A DNA stretch of 64,000 bases from UBA7803 sp963822255 (GCA_963822255.1 CAWGGV010000004.1:124001-188000), one strand, 5' to 3'. Positions 24,753-35,213 are shown, numbered from the stretch's first letter. The notes: generated by a model not told the origin, from the letters alone. Program-made: numbers and translations.

Positions 24753-26525
24753 ATGGCAAAGATCAGAAAAATGGAGTTCGACGGGGTGATCGTCGGCGGC
24801 GGCGGCGCTGGCATGCGCGCCGCGCTGCAGCTCGCCCGGTCGGGGCTGAACACGGCCGTCATCACCAAGGTGTTCCCGACCCGCTCGCACACGGTCTCCG
24901 CCCAGGGTGGCATCACCTGCGCCATCGCCAGTGACGACCCGGACGACGACTGGCGCTGGCACATGTACGACACCGTCAAGGGGTCGGACTATATCGGCGA
25001 CCAGGACGCCATCGAATACATGTGCAGCGAGGGCCCGCAGGCGGTGTTCGAGCTCGAGCACATGGGGCTGCCGTTCTCCCGTACCGAGTCCGGCCGCATC
25101 TATCAGCGGCCGTTCGGTGGCCAGTCGAAGAACTTCGGCAAGGGCGGTCAGGCCGCACGTACCTGTGCCGCCGCGGACCGCACCGGCCACGCCCTGCTGC
25201 ACACCCTGTATCAGGCCAATCTTCACGCCGAGACCACCTTCCTGAACGAGTGGTTCGCCGTCGACCTGGTGAAGAACCAGGACGGGGTGGTGGTAGGGCT
25301 GGTGGCCATCGACATCGAGTCGGGCGAGACCGTGTTCGTCGAGTCCAAAGCGACGGTGTTCGCCACCGGCGGGGCGGGGCGCATCTACGCCAGCACCACC
25401 AATGCGCACATGTACACGGGGGATGGTGTCGGCATGGCCCTGCGCGCGGGTTTCCCGCTGCAGGACATGGAGATGTGGCAGTTTCACCCCACCGGCATCC
25501 ACGGTGCGGGCGTGCTGGTGACCGAAGGCTGCCGCGGTGAGGGAGGCTACCTCATCAACAAGGACGGCGAGCGTTTCATGGAGCGCTATGCGCCCACCGC
25601 CAAGGATCTGGCCGGCCGCGACGTGGTGGCCCGGTCGATGATCCTGGAGATTCTCGACGGCCGCGGCGTCGGCCCCGACGCCGACCACGTGCTGTTGAAG
25701 CTCGACCATCTGGGGGAGGATGTGCTGAACAGCCGTTTGCCCGGCATTCTCGAGCTGTCCCGGACCTTCGCCCACGTCGATCCGGTGAAGGAGCCGATTC
25801 CGGTGGTGCCCACCTGCCATTACATGATGGGGGGCATCCCCACCGGGGTCACCGGCCAGGCGCTCACTCAGGACGTGACCGGCAGCGACGTCCCTATCGA
25901 GGGGCTCTACGCGGCCGGTGAGGCCGCCTGCGTGTCGGTGCACGGCGCCAACCGTCTGGGCGGCAACAGCCTGCTGGACCTTATCGTGTTCGGCCGCGCG
26001 GCCGGTGTGCACATCGAACAGGTGATGCGTCAGGGCGTCAGCCATCGGGCCGCCAGCGATTCCGACGTCGAGCAGGCCATGAGGCGGCTGGCCCGCTGGA
26101 ACGAATCCTCCAGCGGCGAGTCGGTGGCGGATCTGAAGCGCGAGCTGCAGCAGGTGATGCAGTCCAGCTTCGGGGTCTTTCGCACCGAAGAGCACATGAG
26201 GGAAGGCATCGGCAAGCTCTCGGAACTGCGCGAGCGGATCGGCAGCGCACACCTCGCCGACAAGAGCCGGGTGTTCAACACCGCGCGAATGGAGGCTCTG
26301 GAACTCGATAATCTGATGGAAGTGGCCGAAGCCACGGCCGTCGCGGCGGAGGTTCGCAAGGAGAGCCGGGGCGCCCACGCCCGCGACGACTATCAGGAGC
26401 GGGACGACGAGAACTGGCTCTGTCATTCCCTGTACGACCCGGTGAGCAAGACGGTGCGCAAGCGCGCGGTGAACTTCTCGCCGAAGCTGGTGGAGACGTT
26501 TCAGCCGACGGAACGCAAATACTGA
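24753..26525 (+). CDS. sdhA: Succinate dehydrogenase flavoprotein subunit
   Basis: SdhA oxidises succinate to fumarate on covalently bound FAD at the inner face of the membrane. The 590-residue product has GVIVGGGGAGMRAALQLA (FAD), the covalent-flavin region TRSHTVSAQGG, the substrate-site blocks FHPTGIHGAGVL and GCRGEGGYL, and the HGANRLGGNSLLD motif. Length and C-terminal RKRAVNFSPKLVETF are typical. The stop lies 15 bp before the sdhB ATG. Confidence 0.97.
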   Translation: MAKIRKMEFDGVIVGGGGAGMRAALQLARSGLNTAVITKVFPTRSHTVSAQGGITCAIASDDPDDDWRWHMYDTVKGSDYIGDQDAIEYMCSEGPQAVFELEHMGLPFSRTESGRIYQRPFGGQSKNFGKGGQAARTCAAADRTGHALLHTLYQANLHAETTFLNEWFAVDLVKNQDGVVVGLVAIDIESGETVFVESKATVFATGGAGRIYASTTNAHMYTGDGVGMALRAGFPLQDMEMWQFHPTGIHGAGVLVTEGCRGEGGYLINKDGERFMERYAPTAKDLAGRDVVARSMILEILDGRGVGPDADHVLLKLDHLGEDVLNSRLPGILELSRTFAHVDPVKEPIPVVPTCHYMMGGIPTGVTGQALTQDVTGSDVPIEGLYAAGEAACVSVHGANRLGGNSLLDLIVFGRAAGVHIEQVMRQGVSHRAASDSDVEQAMRRLARWNESSSGESVADLKRELQQVMQSSFGVFRTEEHMREGIGKLSELRERIGSAHLADKSRVFNTARMEALELDNLMEVAEATAVAAEVRKESRGAHARDDYQERDDENWLCHSLYDPVSKTVRKRAVNFSPKLVETFQPTERKY

Positions 26526-26540
26526 TTGGCAGAGGAACCC

Positions 26541-27245
26541 ATGCAGGTAAGCGTATATCGATACAACCCGGAGGCGGACGATGTCCCGCAGATGCGGAAC
26601 ATGACGATCGATCTGCCGGACGGCAAGGACCTCATGGTCCTGGACGTACTGGAGCTGCTGAAGGCCCAGGATCCGAGCCTGACCTACCGGCGTTCCTGCC
26701 GGGAAGGCGTGTGCGGCTCGGATGGCATCAACATGAACGGCAAGAACGGCCTTGCCTGCATGACCCCGGTGTCGCAGGTGGCGAGGGGCGGCAAGCTCGA
26801 GCTCCGGCCGCTGCCCGGGCTGCCGGTGATCCGCGACCTGGTGGTCGACATGGGCCAGTTCTACAAAGCCTACGAGAAGATCAAGCCGTACCTCATCAAC
26901 GACAAACCGCCGCCGGCCCAGGAGCGGCTGCAGTCGCTCGAGGAGAGGGCGAAGCTCGACGGTCTGTACGAGTGCATCCTCTGCGCCTGTTGCTCCACCG
27001 CGTGTCCGTCGTTCTGGTGGAACCCGGACAAGTTCATCGGCCCTGCCGGCTTGCTCCAGGCTTACCGGTTTCTGGCCGACAGCCGTGACACCGCGACCGC
27101 GGAGCGTCTCGCCGAGCTCGACGATCCTTTCAGCGTGTTCCGCTGCCGTGGCATCATGAACTGTGTGGCCGTCTGCCCGAAAGGGCTGAATCCGACCCGG
27201 GCCATTGGCAAGATCCGGACCATGCTGCTGCAGCAGGGGTCGTAG
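26541..27245 (+). CDS. sdhB: Succinate dehydrogenase iron-sulfur subunit
   Basis: SdhB carries electrons from FAD to quinone through three clusters. The 234-residue product has the 2Fe-2S cysteines in CREGVCGSDGINMNG and LACM, and the 4Fe-4S/3Fe-4S cysteines in CILCACCSTACPS and CRGIMNCVAVCPKGL. ATG 26541 follows AGAGGA, and an in-frame TTG at 26526 abutting the sdhA stop is less likely. sucA starts 46 bp on, so the sdh and suc genes probably form one TCA transcript. Confidence 0.97.
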   Translation: MQVSVYRYNPEADDVPQMRNMTIDLPDGKDLMVLDVLELLKAQDPSLTYRRSCREGVCGSDGINMNGKNGLACMTPVSQVARGGKLELRPLPGLPVIRDLVVDMGQFYKAYEKIKPYLINDKPPPAQERLQSLEERAKLDGLYECILCACCSTACPSFWWNPDKFIGPAGLLQAYRFLADSRDTATAERLAELDDPFSVFRCRGIMNCVAVCPKGLNPTRAIGKIRTMLLQQGS

Positions 27246-27291
27246 CACTTCTGTCTCCTCCAATCGGTCGCGGCGTAAAGTAGGACGCGCA

Positions 27292-30135
27292 ATGGCAGAA
27301 TCGTTCATGGAGCGGATGCAGCGCAGCTCGCATCTCGCCGGCAACAATCTGGCGTACGTGGAATCCCTGTACGAATCCTTTCTGGAGGATCCGAATCAGG
27401 TTCCCCAGGAATGGCGCGACTATTTCGAGAAGCTGCCGCGGCTCGAGGGTGCCATCAAGAGCGACGTGCCGCACAGCGCCATCGTCCAGCAGTTCGAGCG
27501 GCTGGGCCGCAACCGCCTGAAGGCCCGCCCCGAGCGCGAGAGCACCTTCGTCGAGAGCCGTCACGAGCTCAAGCAGATGCGGGTGCAGGACCTCATCTCC
27601 GCTTATCGTCACCGCGGCCACAAGAAGGCCAACATCGATCCGCTGGAGATGATGGAACGGCCGCAGATGCCGATTCTGGACCTGGCCTATCATCATCTGT
27701 CGCCCGCCGATCTCGAAGACACCTACCACACCGGCACGTTCCATTACGGCCAGGGCGCGGCCAGGCTCAGCGATCTGGTGGATGCCCTGGAGCGCACCTA
27801 CTGCGGCTCCATCGGCTCGGAGTACATGCACATCGTCGATGCCAGCGAGCAGCTGTGGGTGCAGCAGCGGCTCGAGTCGGTGCGGGCCCGCCCCACCTAC
27901 ACGGTGGAGCAGAAGCGGCGGGTGCTCGAGCGTCTGACCGCGGCAGAAGGGCTGGAGAAATATCTGCACGGCCGCTACCCGGGAACCAAACGATTCGGTC
28001 TGGAAGGCGGCGAGAGCTTCATCCCCATGATGCACGAGGCGCTGCAGCGGCTCGGCTCCCATGGCGTGATCGAAACCGTCATCGGCATGGCCCACCGGGG
28101 GCGCCTCAACGTGCTGGTGAACATCCTCGGCAAGGACCCGTGGGACCTGTTCGACGAGTTCGACGGCAAGCTGCCGGAAGCGTCCCTGGACGAAGGAACC
28201 GGCGACGTCAAATACCACCAGGGCTTTTCCACCAACATCATGACCCCGGGCGGCGAGATGCACCTGGCGCTCGCCTTCAACCCGTCACACCTGGAGATCG
28301 TGGGGCCGGTGGTGGAAGGGTCGGTGCGGGCACGGCAGGACCGCCGTCGTGACTACGACGGTGATCTGGTGGTGCCGATTCTGGTGCACGGCGATGCCGC
28401 GTTCGCCGGCCAGGGCGTGGTGATGGAAACCTTCCAGATGTCGCAGACCCGCGGCTTCAGGACCGGGGGCACCATCCACGTCATCATCAACAACCAGATC
28501 GGCTTCACCACCAGCCGCCAGGACGACGCCCGCTCCACCGAATACTGCACCGAGGTGGCGAAGATGGTGCAGGCGCCCATCTTCCACGTGAACGGCGACG
28601 ATCCGGAGGCTGTGCTGTTCGTGACCCAGCTCGCCGCCGACTACCGCATGGAGTTCCGCAAGGACGTGGTCATCGACCTGATCTGTTATCGGCGGCGCGG
28701 TCACAACGAAGCGGAAGAGCCCATGAAGACTCAGCCGCTGATGTACCGCAAGATCCGCTCACAACCGTCCGCGCGGTCGCTCTACGTCGACAAGCTGGTC
28801 GACGAAGGGGTGCTGAGCCGGGAGGAAGCCGACCGCATGGCGGAGGACTACCGAACCACCCTCGAGAGCGGCGGCCACGTGGCACTTTCCATCGTTCAGG
28901 AGCCCGATGCGAGACTGTTCGTCGACTGGGCGCCGTACCTGGACAAGAGCTGGACCGAGCCGGCGGACACGCGCATTCCCCTCGGCATCATTCAGGATCT
29001 GGCGCGGCGCCTCGAGGAACTGCCCGAAGGCTTCGTTCTGCAACGTCAGGTCCAGAAGATCATGGAGGACCGGCACCGCATGTCGGCGGGCGCGATGCCG
29101 GTCAACTGGGGCTATGCCGAGGTCATGGCGTACGCCACCCTGGTGCACCAGGGATATCCGGTGCGGCTCACCGGCCAGGACACCGGGATCGGCACGTTCT
29201 CTCACCGGCACGCGTGCCTGTACAACCAGAAGAACGGCAAGCGCTGGATTCCCTTGAACCACCTGCGCGACGACGTCAACTTCGACATCTACGACTCCCT
29301 GCTCTCGGAAGAGGCCGTGCTCGCCTTCGAATACGGCTACGCCACCACCACGCCCAGCGCGCTGGTGGCGTGGGAAGCGCAGTTCGGTGATTTCGCCAAC
29401 GGGGCTCAGGTGGTGATCGATCAGTTCATCTCCAGCGGCGAGACCAAGTGGAAGCGCCTGTGCGGGCTCGCCATGCTGCTGCCCCACGGCTACGAGGGGG
29501 CAGGGCCCGAGCACTCGTCGGCGCGCCTCGAGCGGTTCCTGCAACTCTGCGCCCAGCACAACATGCAGGTGTGCGTGCCCACCACCCCGGCTCAGGTATT
29601 CCACATGCTGCGCCGGCAGGTGATCCGGCCGGCGCGCCTGCCGTTGGTCGCCCTCACGCCGAAGAGCCTGCTCCGTCACAAGCTGGCGGTGTCGACTCTG
29701 GAGGATCTGTGCGACGGCCACTTCCACAACGTGATCGGCGAGGTGGACGAGCTCGACCCGCGCAAGGTCGAGCGGCTGGTGCTGTGCAGCGGCAAGGTCT
29801 ACTACGAGTTGCTGGAACGTCGCCGGGAAGCGAATGCCGAGACGGTGGCCATCGTCCGCCTGGAGCAGCTCTACCCGTTTCCGGAAGCGGACCTGGCCGA
29901 GGCCATCGCACCCTATCGGCGTCTGAAGGATGTGGTCTGGTGTCAGGAAGAGCCCATGAACCAGGGGGCCTGGTACGCGAGCCAGCATCACATGCGGCGT
30001 GTCATCCTGCGCCACGACGACACGCTGTACCTGAGCTATGCGGGCCGCGAACCGTTCGCCGCGCCGGCAGGCGGTCACCCGGGGATGCACACCCAGCGTC
30101 AGTCCCGGCTGATCGAGGAGGCGTTGTTCGGCTGA
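27292..30135 (+). CDS. sucA: 2-oxoglutarate dehydrogenase E1 component
   Basis: SucA decarboxylates 2-oxoglutarate on thiamine diphosphate and passes the succinyl group to SucB. The 947-residue product has the N-terminal segment that docks to E2 (LAYVESLYESFLEDP), IIGMAHRGRLN-type sequence (VIGMAHRGRLNVL), the ThDP/Mg block HGDAAFAGQG with IINNQIGFTTS, and GQDTGIGTFSHRH. The C-terminal part includes MLLPHGYEGAGPEHSSAR. ATG 27292 follows TAGGA. It is full length compared with the usual 930-950 residues. Confidence 0.97.
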   Translation: MAESFMERMQRSSHLAGNNLAYVESLYESFLEDPNQVPQEWRDYFEKLPRLEGAIKSDVPHSAIVQQFERLGRNRLKARPERESTFVESRHELKQMRVQDLISAYRHRGHKKANIDPLEMMERPQMPILDLAYHHLSPADLEDTYHTGTFHYGQGAARLSDLVDALERTYCGSIGSEYMHIVDASEQLWVQQRLESVRARPTYTVEQKRRVLERLTAAEGLEKYLHGRYPGTKRFGLEGGESFIPMMHEALQRLGSHGVIETVIGMAHRGRLNVLVNILGKDPWDLFDEFDGKLPEASLDEGTGDVKYHQGFSTNIMTPGGEMHLALAFNPSHLEIVGPVVEGSVRARQDRRRDYDGDLVVPILVHGDAAFAGQGVVMETFQMSQTRGFRTGGTIHVIINNQIGFTTSRQDDARSTEYCTEVAKMVQAPIFHVNGDDPEAVLFVTQLAADYRMEFRKDVVIDLICYRRRGHNEAEEPMKTQPLMYRKIRSQPSARSLYVDKLVDEGVLSREEADRMAEDYRTTLESGGHVALSIVQEPDARLFVDWAPYLDKSWTEPADTRIPLGIIQDLARRLEELPEGFVLQRQVQKIMEDRHRMSAGAMPVNWGYAEVMAYATLVHQGYPVRLTGQDTGIGTFSHRHACLYNQKNGKRWIPLNHLRDDVNFDIYDSLLSEEAVLAFEYGYATTTPSALVAWEAQFGDFANGAQVVIDQFISSGETKWKRLCGLAMLLPHGYEGAGPEHSSARLERFLQLCAQHNMQVCVPTTPAQVFHMLRRQVIRPARLPLVALTPKSLLRHKLAVSTLEDLCDGHFHNVIGEVDELDPRKVERLVLCSGKVYYELLERRREANAETVAIVRLEQLYPFPEADLAEAIAPYRRLKDVVWCQEEPMNQGAWYASQHHMRRVILRHDDTLYLSYAGREPFAAPAGGHPGMHTQRQSRLIEEALFG

Positions 30136-30207
30136 GTGGCCGACTGCGGAACCGGCCGTGGGCAAGAGCGCGCGGTGGCGACGATGTGACAAGAAGGACC
30201 TGAACCC

Positions 30208-31532
30208 ATGACCACGGACATCAAGGCGCCTGTGTTCCCTGAATCGATCAACGAGGGATCGGTGGCCGGCTGGCTGAAGGCTCCTGGTGAGACTGCCCGC
30301 CGTGACGAGGTGCTCGTGGAGATCGAGACGGACAAGGTCGTCCTGGAGGTGGTCGCCCCGGCGGACGGCACCCTGGTGGAGATCCTCGTCGGCGAGGGCG
30401 AGACGGTGCAGAGCGAGGAGGTGGTCGGGCGCTTCGAGGCCGGTGAGGTGGGGGCGGACAGCGGTGCCCCGGAGCGGCAGGAAGGCGCGGCAACGCCGAG
30501 CGCGGCGGAAGCCGCCGGGTCGGTGGCCCCCGCCGATTCTCTGACCGCCGACCGGGCGGACGAGTCGGCCTTCCCGAGCGCGAGCCCCGCTGCCCGCAAG
30601 CTGGCGGAGGAGCAGGGCGTGGATCTGCGCCGGCTGGAAGGTTCGGGCCGCTCCGGCCGGATCACCAAGGACGACGTGGCGAAAGCCGCGGCTGACGGCG
30701 GGCGCGGCCGCCCGCGCGCCGGCGTCCAGCCCACGGTCCCGCCGAGCCTGCGCCGGCCGGCGCTTCGAGCGAAGACGGCGGCGGCCGCGCGCGGGAGGCG
30801 CCCGTCACGGGCGTTACCTATACCGGCGAGCGTGTGGAGCGGCGCGTGCCGATGACGCGGCTGCGAGCCAGCATCGCCCGGCGGCTGGTGGAGGCCCAGC
30901 AGACGGCCGCCATGCTGACGACCTTCAACGAAGTGGACATGTCCGCCGTGATCGCGTTGCGGCGCCGCTATCAGGAGGAATTTCAGGGCCGCCACAACGG
31001 CACCCGGCTCGGCTTCATGTCGTTCTTCGTGCGGGCTTGTGTGGAGGCGCTCCGGCGCTTCCCGGCGGTGAACGCGTCGATCGACGGCACCGACATCATC
31101 TACCACGGCTATTACGACATCGGGGTGGCCGTCTCCACCGAACGGGGTCTGGTGGTGCCGGTGATCCGCGACGCCGACGCTTTGAGCCTGGCCCAGATCG
31201 AAGATCAGATCAACGACTACGGGCGGCGGGCGCGGGACGGCAAGCTCGGCATCGACGACATGAGCGGCGGCACCTTCACCCTCTCCAACGGCGGGATCTT
31301 CGGATCGCTCCTGTCGACGCCTATTCTGAATCCGCCCCAGACCGCCATTCTCGGGATGCACAAGATCGAGGACCGCCCGGTGGTGGTGGAGGGCGAGGTG
31401 GTCGTACGGCCGATGATGTATCTGGCGCTGTCCTACGACCACCGGCTCATCGACGGTCAGGAGGCCGTGCGCTTCCTGGTGACCATCAAGGCCATGCTCG
31501 AGGACCCTGCCCGCATTCTGCTGGAGCTTTGA
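30208..31532 (+). CDS. sucB: 2-oxoglutarate dehydrogenase E2 (dihydrolipoyl succinyltransferase), one-base frameshift
   Basis: SucB transfers the succinyl group from a lipoyl arm to CoA. The N-terminal frame has the lipoyl domain with the target lysine in VEIETDKVVLEV and the E3/E1-binding domain (SPAARKLAEEQGVDL, GRITKDDV). The C-terminal frame has RVPMTRLRASIARRL and the catalytic SYDHRLIDGQEAV. The switch lies in the flexible Ala/Pro/Gly linker, between about 30700 and 30722 in a GC run. Adding one base there joins the linker through PAEPAPAG and GERVERRVP into a 441-residue protein. The enzyme is part of an intact sucAB-lpd-sucCD operon, so an error is more likely than decay. Confidence 0.92.
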
Positions 31533-31534
31533 TT

Positions 31535-32974
31535 ATGAGTGAGAAGTACGATGTCATCGTCATCGGAGCAGGACCCGCCGGCTATCACGCGGCCATCCGC
31601 TGCGCGCAGCTCGGCATGAACACCGCCTGCATCGACAAGTCTCTCGACGACGAGGGTAAGCCGGTGCTCGGCGGCACCTGTCTCAACTGGGGCTGCATTC
31701 CCTCCAAGGCCCTGCTCGACGTCTCTCACAAGTTTGCCGACGCCCAGCACGGCTTCCCCGAGGTCGGCATCAAGACCGGCAAGGTGTCCATCGACGTGCC
31801 GGCGATGATGGCGAAGAAGGACGAGGTGGTAAAAAAGCTCACGGGCGGCGTCGGTCAGCTCTTCAAGGGCAACGGCGTCACCTCTCTGCCGGGCACCGGC
31901 AAGCTGCTGGCGGCGCGCCAGGTGGAATATACGCCCCACGACGGCGACGGCCGGGTGCTCGAAGCGGAGCACGTCATCATCGCTGCCGGGTCGTTGCCGG
32001 TGCAGATCCCGCCGGCTCCGGTCGACGGCGACCTGATCGTCGACTCCAGAGGCGCCCTGGAATTCCAGCAGGTGCCGAGGCGCCTCGGCGTCATCGGAGC
32101 CGGCATCATCGGCCTCGAGCTCGGCAGCGTGTGGCGGCGTCTGGGCTCGGAGGTGGTGCTGCTCGAAGCGCTGGACGAGTTTCTGCCCATGGCCGATGAG
32201 CGCATCGGCAAGGATAGCCTCAAGATCTTCCGCAACCAGGGGCTCGACATCCGCCTCGGCTGTCGGGTCACCGGCGCGGAGGCCAAGGGCAGGAAGGTTC
32301 AGGTGTCTTATCAGGACAAGGACGGCGAGCAGACCCTCGAGTTCGAGAAGCTCATCGTCGCCGTCGGTCGCAGGCCCTACACCGAGGGGCTGCTGTCGCC
32401 GGACTCCGGCGTCAATCTGGACGAACGGGGCTTTCTCTACGTGAACGACCTCTGCGCCACGGACGCTCCCAACGTCTACGCCGTCGGCGATGTGGTGCGG
32501 GGACCCATGCTCGCCCACAAGGGCATGGAGGAGGGGGTCATGGTGGCGGAGCGAATCGCCGGTCAGAAGCCCCTGGTGAACTACGAGACGGTGCCGTCAG
32601 TCATCTACAGCCATCCGGAAGTGGCGTGGGTGGGCCAGACCGAGCAGCAGCTCAAGGCCAGCGGCGATGCCTACAACGTCGGCATCTTCCCGTTCTCCGT
32701 GAGCGGCCGGGCGTTGGCCGCCAACGACACCGAAGGGCTGGTTAAGATCCTCGCCGACGCACAGACCGACCGGATCCTCGGCGTGCACATCCTGGGGCCG
32801 CAGGCTTCGGAGCTCATCGCCCAGGCGGTGATCGCCATGGAGTTCGATGCCAGCGCCGAGGACCTGGGGTTGACCATGTTCGCCCACCCGACCCTGTCCG
32901 AAGCAGTGCACGAAGCCGCGCTCGGGGTGGCCGGCCACGCCATCCACATGGTCAACCGCAAACGCCGTAAGTGA
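31535..32974 (+). CDS. lpd: Dihydrolipoyl dehydrogenase (E3)
   Basis: Lpd reoxidises dihydrolipoamide on FAD and NAD+ for the oxoacid dehydrogenase complexes. The 479-residue product has the FAD motif VIVIGAGPAGYHAA, the redox disulfide in GGTCLNWGCIPSK, the NAD motif GVIGAGIIGLELGS and the C-terminal active-site histidine in HAHPTLSEAVHEA-type sequence (FAHPTLSEAVHEA). ATG 31535 is two bases after sucB. A 103-bp gap with a REP-like unit separates it from sucC. Confidence 0.96.
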   Translation: MSEKYDVIVIGAGPAGYHAAIRCAQLGMNTACIDKSLDDEGKPVLGGTCLNWGCIPSKALLDVSHKFADAQHGFPEVGIKTGKVSIDVPAMMAKKDEVVKKLTGGVGQLFKGNGVTSLPGTGKLLAARQVEYTPHDGDGRVLEAEHVIIAAGSLPVQIPPAPVDGDLIVDSRGALEFQQVPRRLGVIGAGIIGLELGSVWRRLGSEVVLLEALDEFLPMADERIGKDSLKIFRNQGLDIRLGCRVTGAEAKGRKVQVSYQDKDGEQTLEFEKLIVAVGRRPYTEGLLSPDSGVNLDERGFLYVNDLCATDAPNVYAVGDVVRGPMLAHKGMEEGVMVAERIAGQKPLVNYETVPSVIYSHPEVAWVGQTEQQLKASGDAYNVGIFPFSVSGRALAANDTEGLVKILADAQTDRILGVHILGPQASELIAQAVIAMEFDASAEDLGLTMFAHPTLSEAVHEAALGVAGHAIHMVNRKRRK

Positions 32975-33019
32975 TCTGGTTGGCAAATGATCTGGTGAAG
33001 GCGGGAGCGGTTGATGAAT

Positions 33020-33045
33020 GTGGGAGCGGCCTCCTGGCCGCGATC
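33020..33045 (+). repeat. REP-like unit between lpd and sucC
   Basis: GTGGGAGCGGCCTCCTGGCC followed by GCGATC is identical over 25 bases to each arm of the hairpin between leuD and leuB. It sits in the 103-bp lpd-sucC gap and is partly self-complementary (GCGGCC...GGCCGC). It may modulate the 3' end of upstream mRNA, as REP sequences do in other bacteria. Confidence 0.7.
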
Positions 33046-33077
33046 CCTTTCCTGTATGAAGAAACCACGGTAAGCAA

Positions 33078-34247
33078 ATGAATTTACACGAATATCAGGC
33101 CAAGTCACTCTTTAAGGAATACGGCCTCCCCGTGTCCGACGGCTACGCCGTCGACACTGCCGACCAGGCCGTGGAAGCGGCGAAGAAGATCGGCGGCAAG
33201 CGCTGGGTCGTGAAGGTCCAGGTGCACGCGGGCGGTCGCGGCAAAGCCGGCGGCGTGAAGCTCGCCGACAGCACCGACGAGGTACGCGCCTTCGCCGACA
33301 AGTGGATCGGCCGCAATCTGGTCACCTTCCAGACCGACGAAAATGGCCAGCCGGTCTCGAAGATCTACGTGGAAAGCTGCACCGACATCGACACCGAGCT
33401 ATACCTCGGCGCGGTGGTGGACCGGGGCAGCCGACGCGTGGTGTTCATGGCGTCCACCGAGGGTGGTGTCGAGATCGAGAAGGTGGCGGAGGAAACCCCC
33501 GAGAAGATCCTCCGCGCGACCATCAATCCCTACGTCGGCGCGCAGCCCTACCAGGGCAGGGAACTCGCCTTCGCGCTCGGTCTGAAGGGAGATCAGATCA
33601 AACAGTTCACAAGCCTTTTCATGGGCTTGGCGAATCTTTTTCAGGATCTGGATTGCTCGCTGCTGGAGATCAACCCCCTGGTCATCACCAGCGCAGGCAA
33701 CATTCACTGCCTGGATGCCAAGGTGAACGTCGACAACAATGCCCTGTACCGGCACAAGCGCCTCGCCGAGATGCACGATGCCAGCCAGGAGGACGAGCGC
33801 GAGGAGGAGGCAGCGGCGCACAACCTCAACTACGTGGCGCTGGATGGCAGCATCGGCTGCATGGTGAACGGCGCCGGCCTGGCCATGGGCACCATGGATC
33901 TGGTGAAAACCAAGGGCGGCCATCCCGCCAACTTCCTCGACGTGGGTGGCAGCGCCACCAGAGAAACGGTGGCCGAGGCGTTCAAGATCATTCTCTCCGA
34001 CCAGAACGTCAAAGCCGTGCTCATCAACATCTTCGGGGGCATCGTGAGCTGCGCCACCATCGCCGACGGCATCATCGGCGCGGTCGAGCAGGTGGGCGTG
34101 GAGGTGCCCGTGGTGGTGCGTTTCGAGGGCAACAATGCCGAGGCCGGACGCAAGCGTCTGGCGGACTCGGGTCTCAACATCATCGCCGCCACGAGCCTGT
34201 CGGACGCGGCGGAACGGGCCGTCGAAGCAGCGGGGGGTAAGGCATGA
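33078..34247 (+). CDS. sucC: Succinyl-CoA ligase (ADP-forming) beta subunit
   Basis: SucC with SucD makes ATP (or GTP) from succinyl-CoA. The 389-residue product has the ATP-grasp fold with KVQVHAGGRGKAGGVKL, the metal site in LEINPLVIT, and NGAGLAMGTMDLVKTKGG near the succinate site. The region is followed by NIFGGIVSCATIADGI. ATG 33078 gives MNLHEYQAKSLF, the standard N-terminus. The stop overlaps sucD (ATGA). Confidence 0.97.
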   Translation: MNLHEYQAKSLFKEYGLPVSDGYAVDTADQAVEAAKKIGGKRWVVKVQVHAGGRGKAGGVKLADSTDEVRAFADKWIGRNLVTFQTDENGQPVSKIYVESCTDIDTELYLGAVVDRGSRRVVFMASTEGGVEIEKVAEETPEKILRATINPYVGAQPYQGRELAFALGLKGDQIKQFTSLFMGLANLFQDLDCSLLEINPLVITSAGNIHCLDAKVNVDNNALYRHKRLAEMHDASQEDEREEEAAAHNLNYVALDGSIGCMVNGAGLAMGTMDLVKTKGGHPANFLDVGGSATRETVAEAFKIILSDQNVKAVLINIFGGIVSCATIADGIIGAVEQVGVEVPVVVRFEGNNAEAGRKRLADSGLNIIAATSLSDAAERAVEAAGGKA

Positions 34248-35119
34248 GCATTCTCGTCGACAGGAACACCAAGGTGATCTGCCAGGGCTTCACCGGGTCC
34301 CAGGGCACGCTGCACAGCGAGCAGGCCATCCGATACGGCACCCAGCTGGTCGGCGGCGTCACGCCGGGCAAGGGCGGCACCACCCATCTGGACCGGCCGG
34401 TGTTCGACACCGTGCGCCAGGCGGTGGAGCAGACCGGCGCCACCGCGTCGGTTATTTACGTGCCGGCGCCGTTCTGCAAGGACTCCATTCTCGAGGCCGT
34501 GGACGCGGGGCTCGAGCTGGTGGTGTGCATCACCGAAGGCATCCCGACCCTCGACATGCTGGCAGTGAAGGCGCTGATCGACACCACCGGCACCCGCCTG
34601 GTGGGGCCCAACTGCCCGGGCGTCATCACCCCGGGCGAGTGCAAGATCGGCATCATGCCCGGCGAGATCCATCTGCCCGGCAAGGTGGGCATAGTGTCCC
34701 GCTCCGGAACCCTCACCTACGAGGCGGTGAAGCAGACCACCGACCGCGGTTTCGGTCAGAGCACGTGCGTCGGCATCGGCGGCGATCCCATCCCCGGCAG
34801 CCACTTCATCGACATCCTCGATCTGCTGCAGAAGGATCCGGCCACCGAGGCCATCGTCATGGTGGGCGAGATCGGGGGCACCGCCGAGGAGGAGGCCGCG
34901 GAGTTCATCAAAAGCCACGTCACGAAGCCCGTGGTCGGCTACATCGCCGGCGTCACCGCGCCTGCCGGCAAGCGCATGGGCCATGCCGGCGCGATCATCG
35001 CCGGCGGCAAAGGCACGGCGAAGGACAAGTTCGCCGCCCTGAATGCGGCTGGCGTGCGCACCGTGGAGAGCCTGGCCGACATCGGCGACGCCCTGGCGGA
35101 GGTCACCGGCTGGGATTGA
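34244..35119 (+). CDS. sucD: Succinyl-CoA ligase (ADP-forming) alpha subunit
   Basis: SucD binds CoA and carries the phospho-histidine. The 291-residue product has the CoA-binding ICQGFTGSQGTLHSEQAI, VGPNCPGVITP, SRSGTLTYE and the active histidine in MGHAGAIIAGGKGTA. Its start overlaps the sucC stop. It closes the sdh-suc TCA block, and htpG follows after 94 bp that include a decayed REP-like fragment. Confidence 0.97.
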   Translation: MSILVDRNTKVICQGFTGSQGTLHSEQAIRYGTQLVGGVTPGKGGTTHLDRPVFDTVRQAVEQTGATASVIYVPAPFCKDSILEAVDAGLELVVCITEGIPTLDMLAVKALIDTTGTRLVGPNCPGVITPGECKIGIMPGEIHLPGKVGIVSRSGTLTYEAVKQTTDRGFGQSTCVGIGGDPIPGSHFIDILDLLQKDPATEAIVMVGEIGGTAEEEAAEFIKSHVTKPVVGYIAGVTAPAGKRMGHAGAIIAGGKGTAKDKFAALNAAGVRTVESLADIGDALAEVTGWD

Positions 35120-35213
35120 AATCCCCGGCGGACGTCCCCAGAAAGCAGCGAGATCCCTGTGGCAGCGACAAGATCCCACAGCACGAGTACTAACGATTTA
35201 GGGGACGTAATTC

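Noticed and set aside
24726..27347. 873-codon open frame antisense to sdhA and sdhB
   Set aside because: It is a GC-driven shadow of two certain genes, with His/Gly-rich composition and no domain.
35120..35213. Sigma-32 promoter for htpG
   Set aside because: No convincing CTTGAA and CCCCAT pair at proper spacing.
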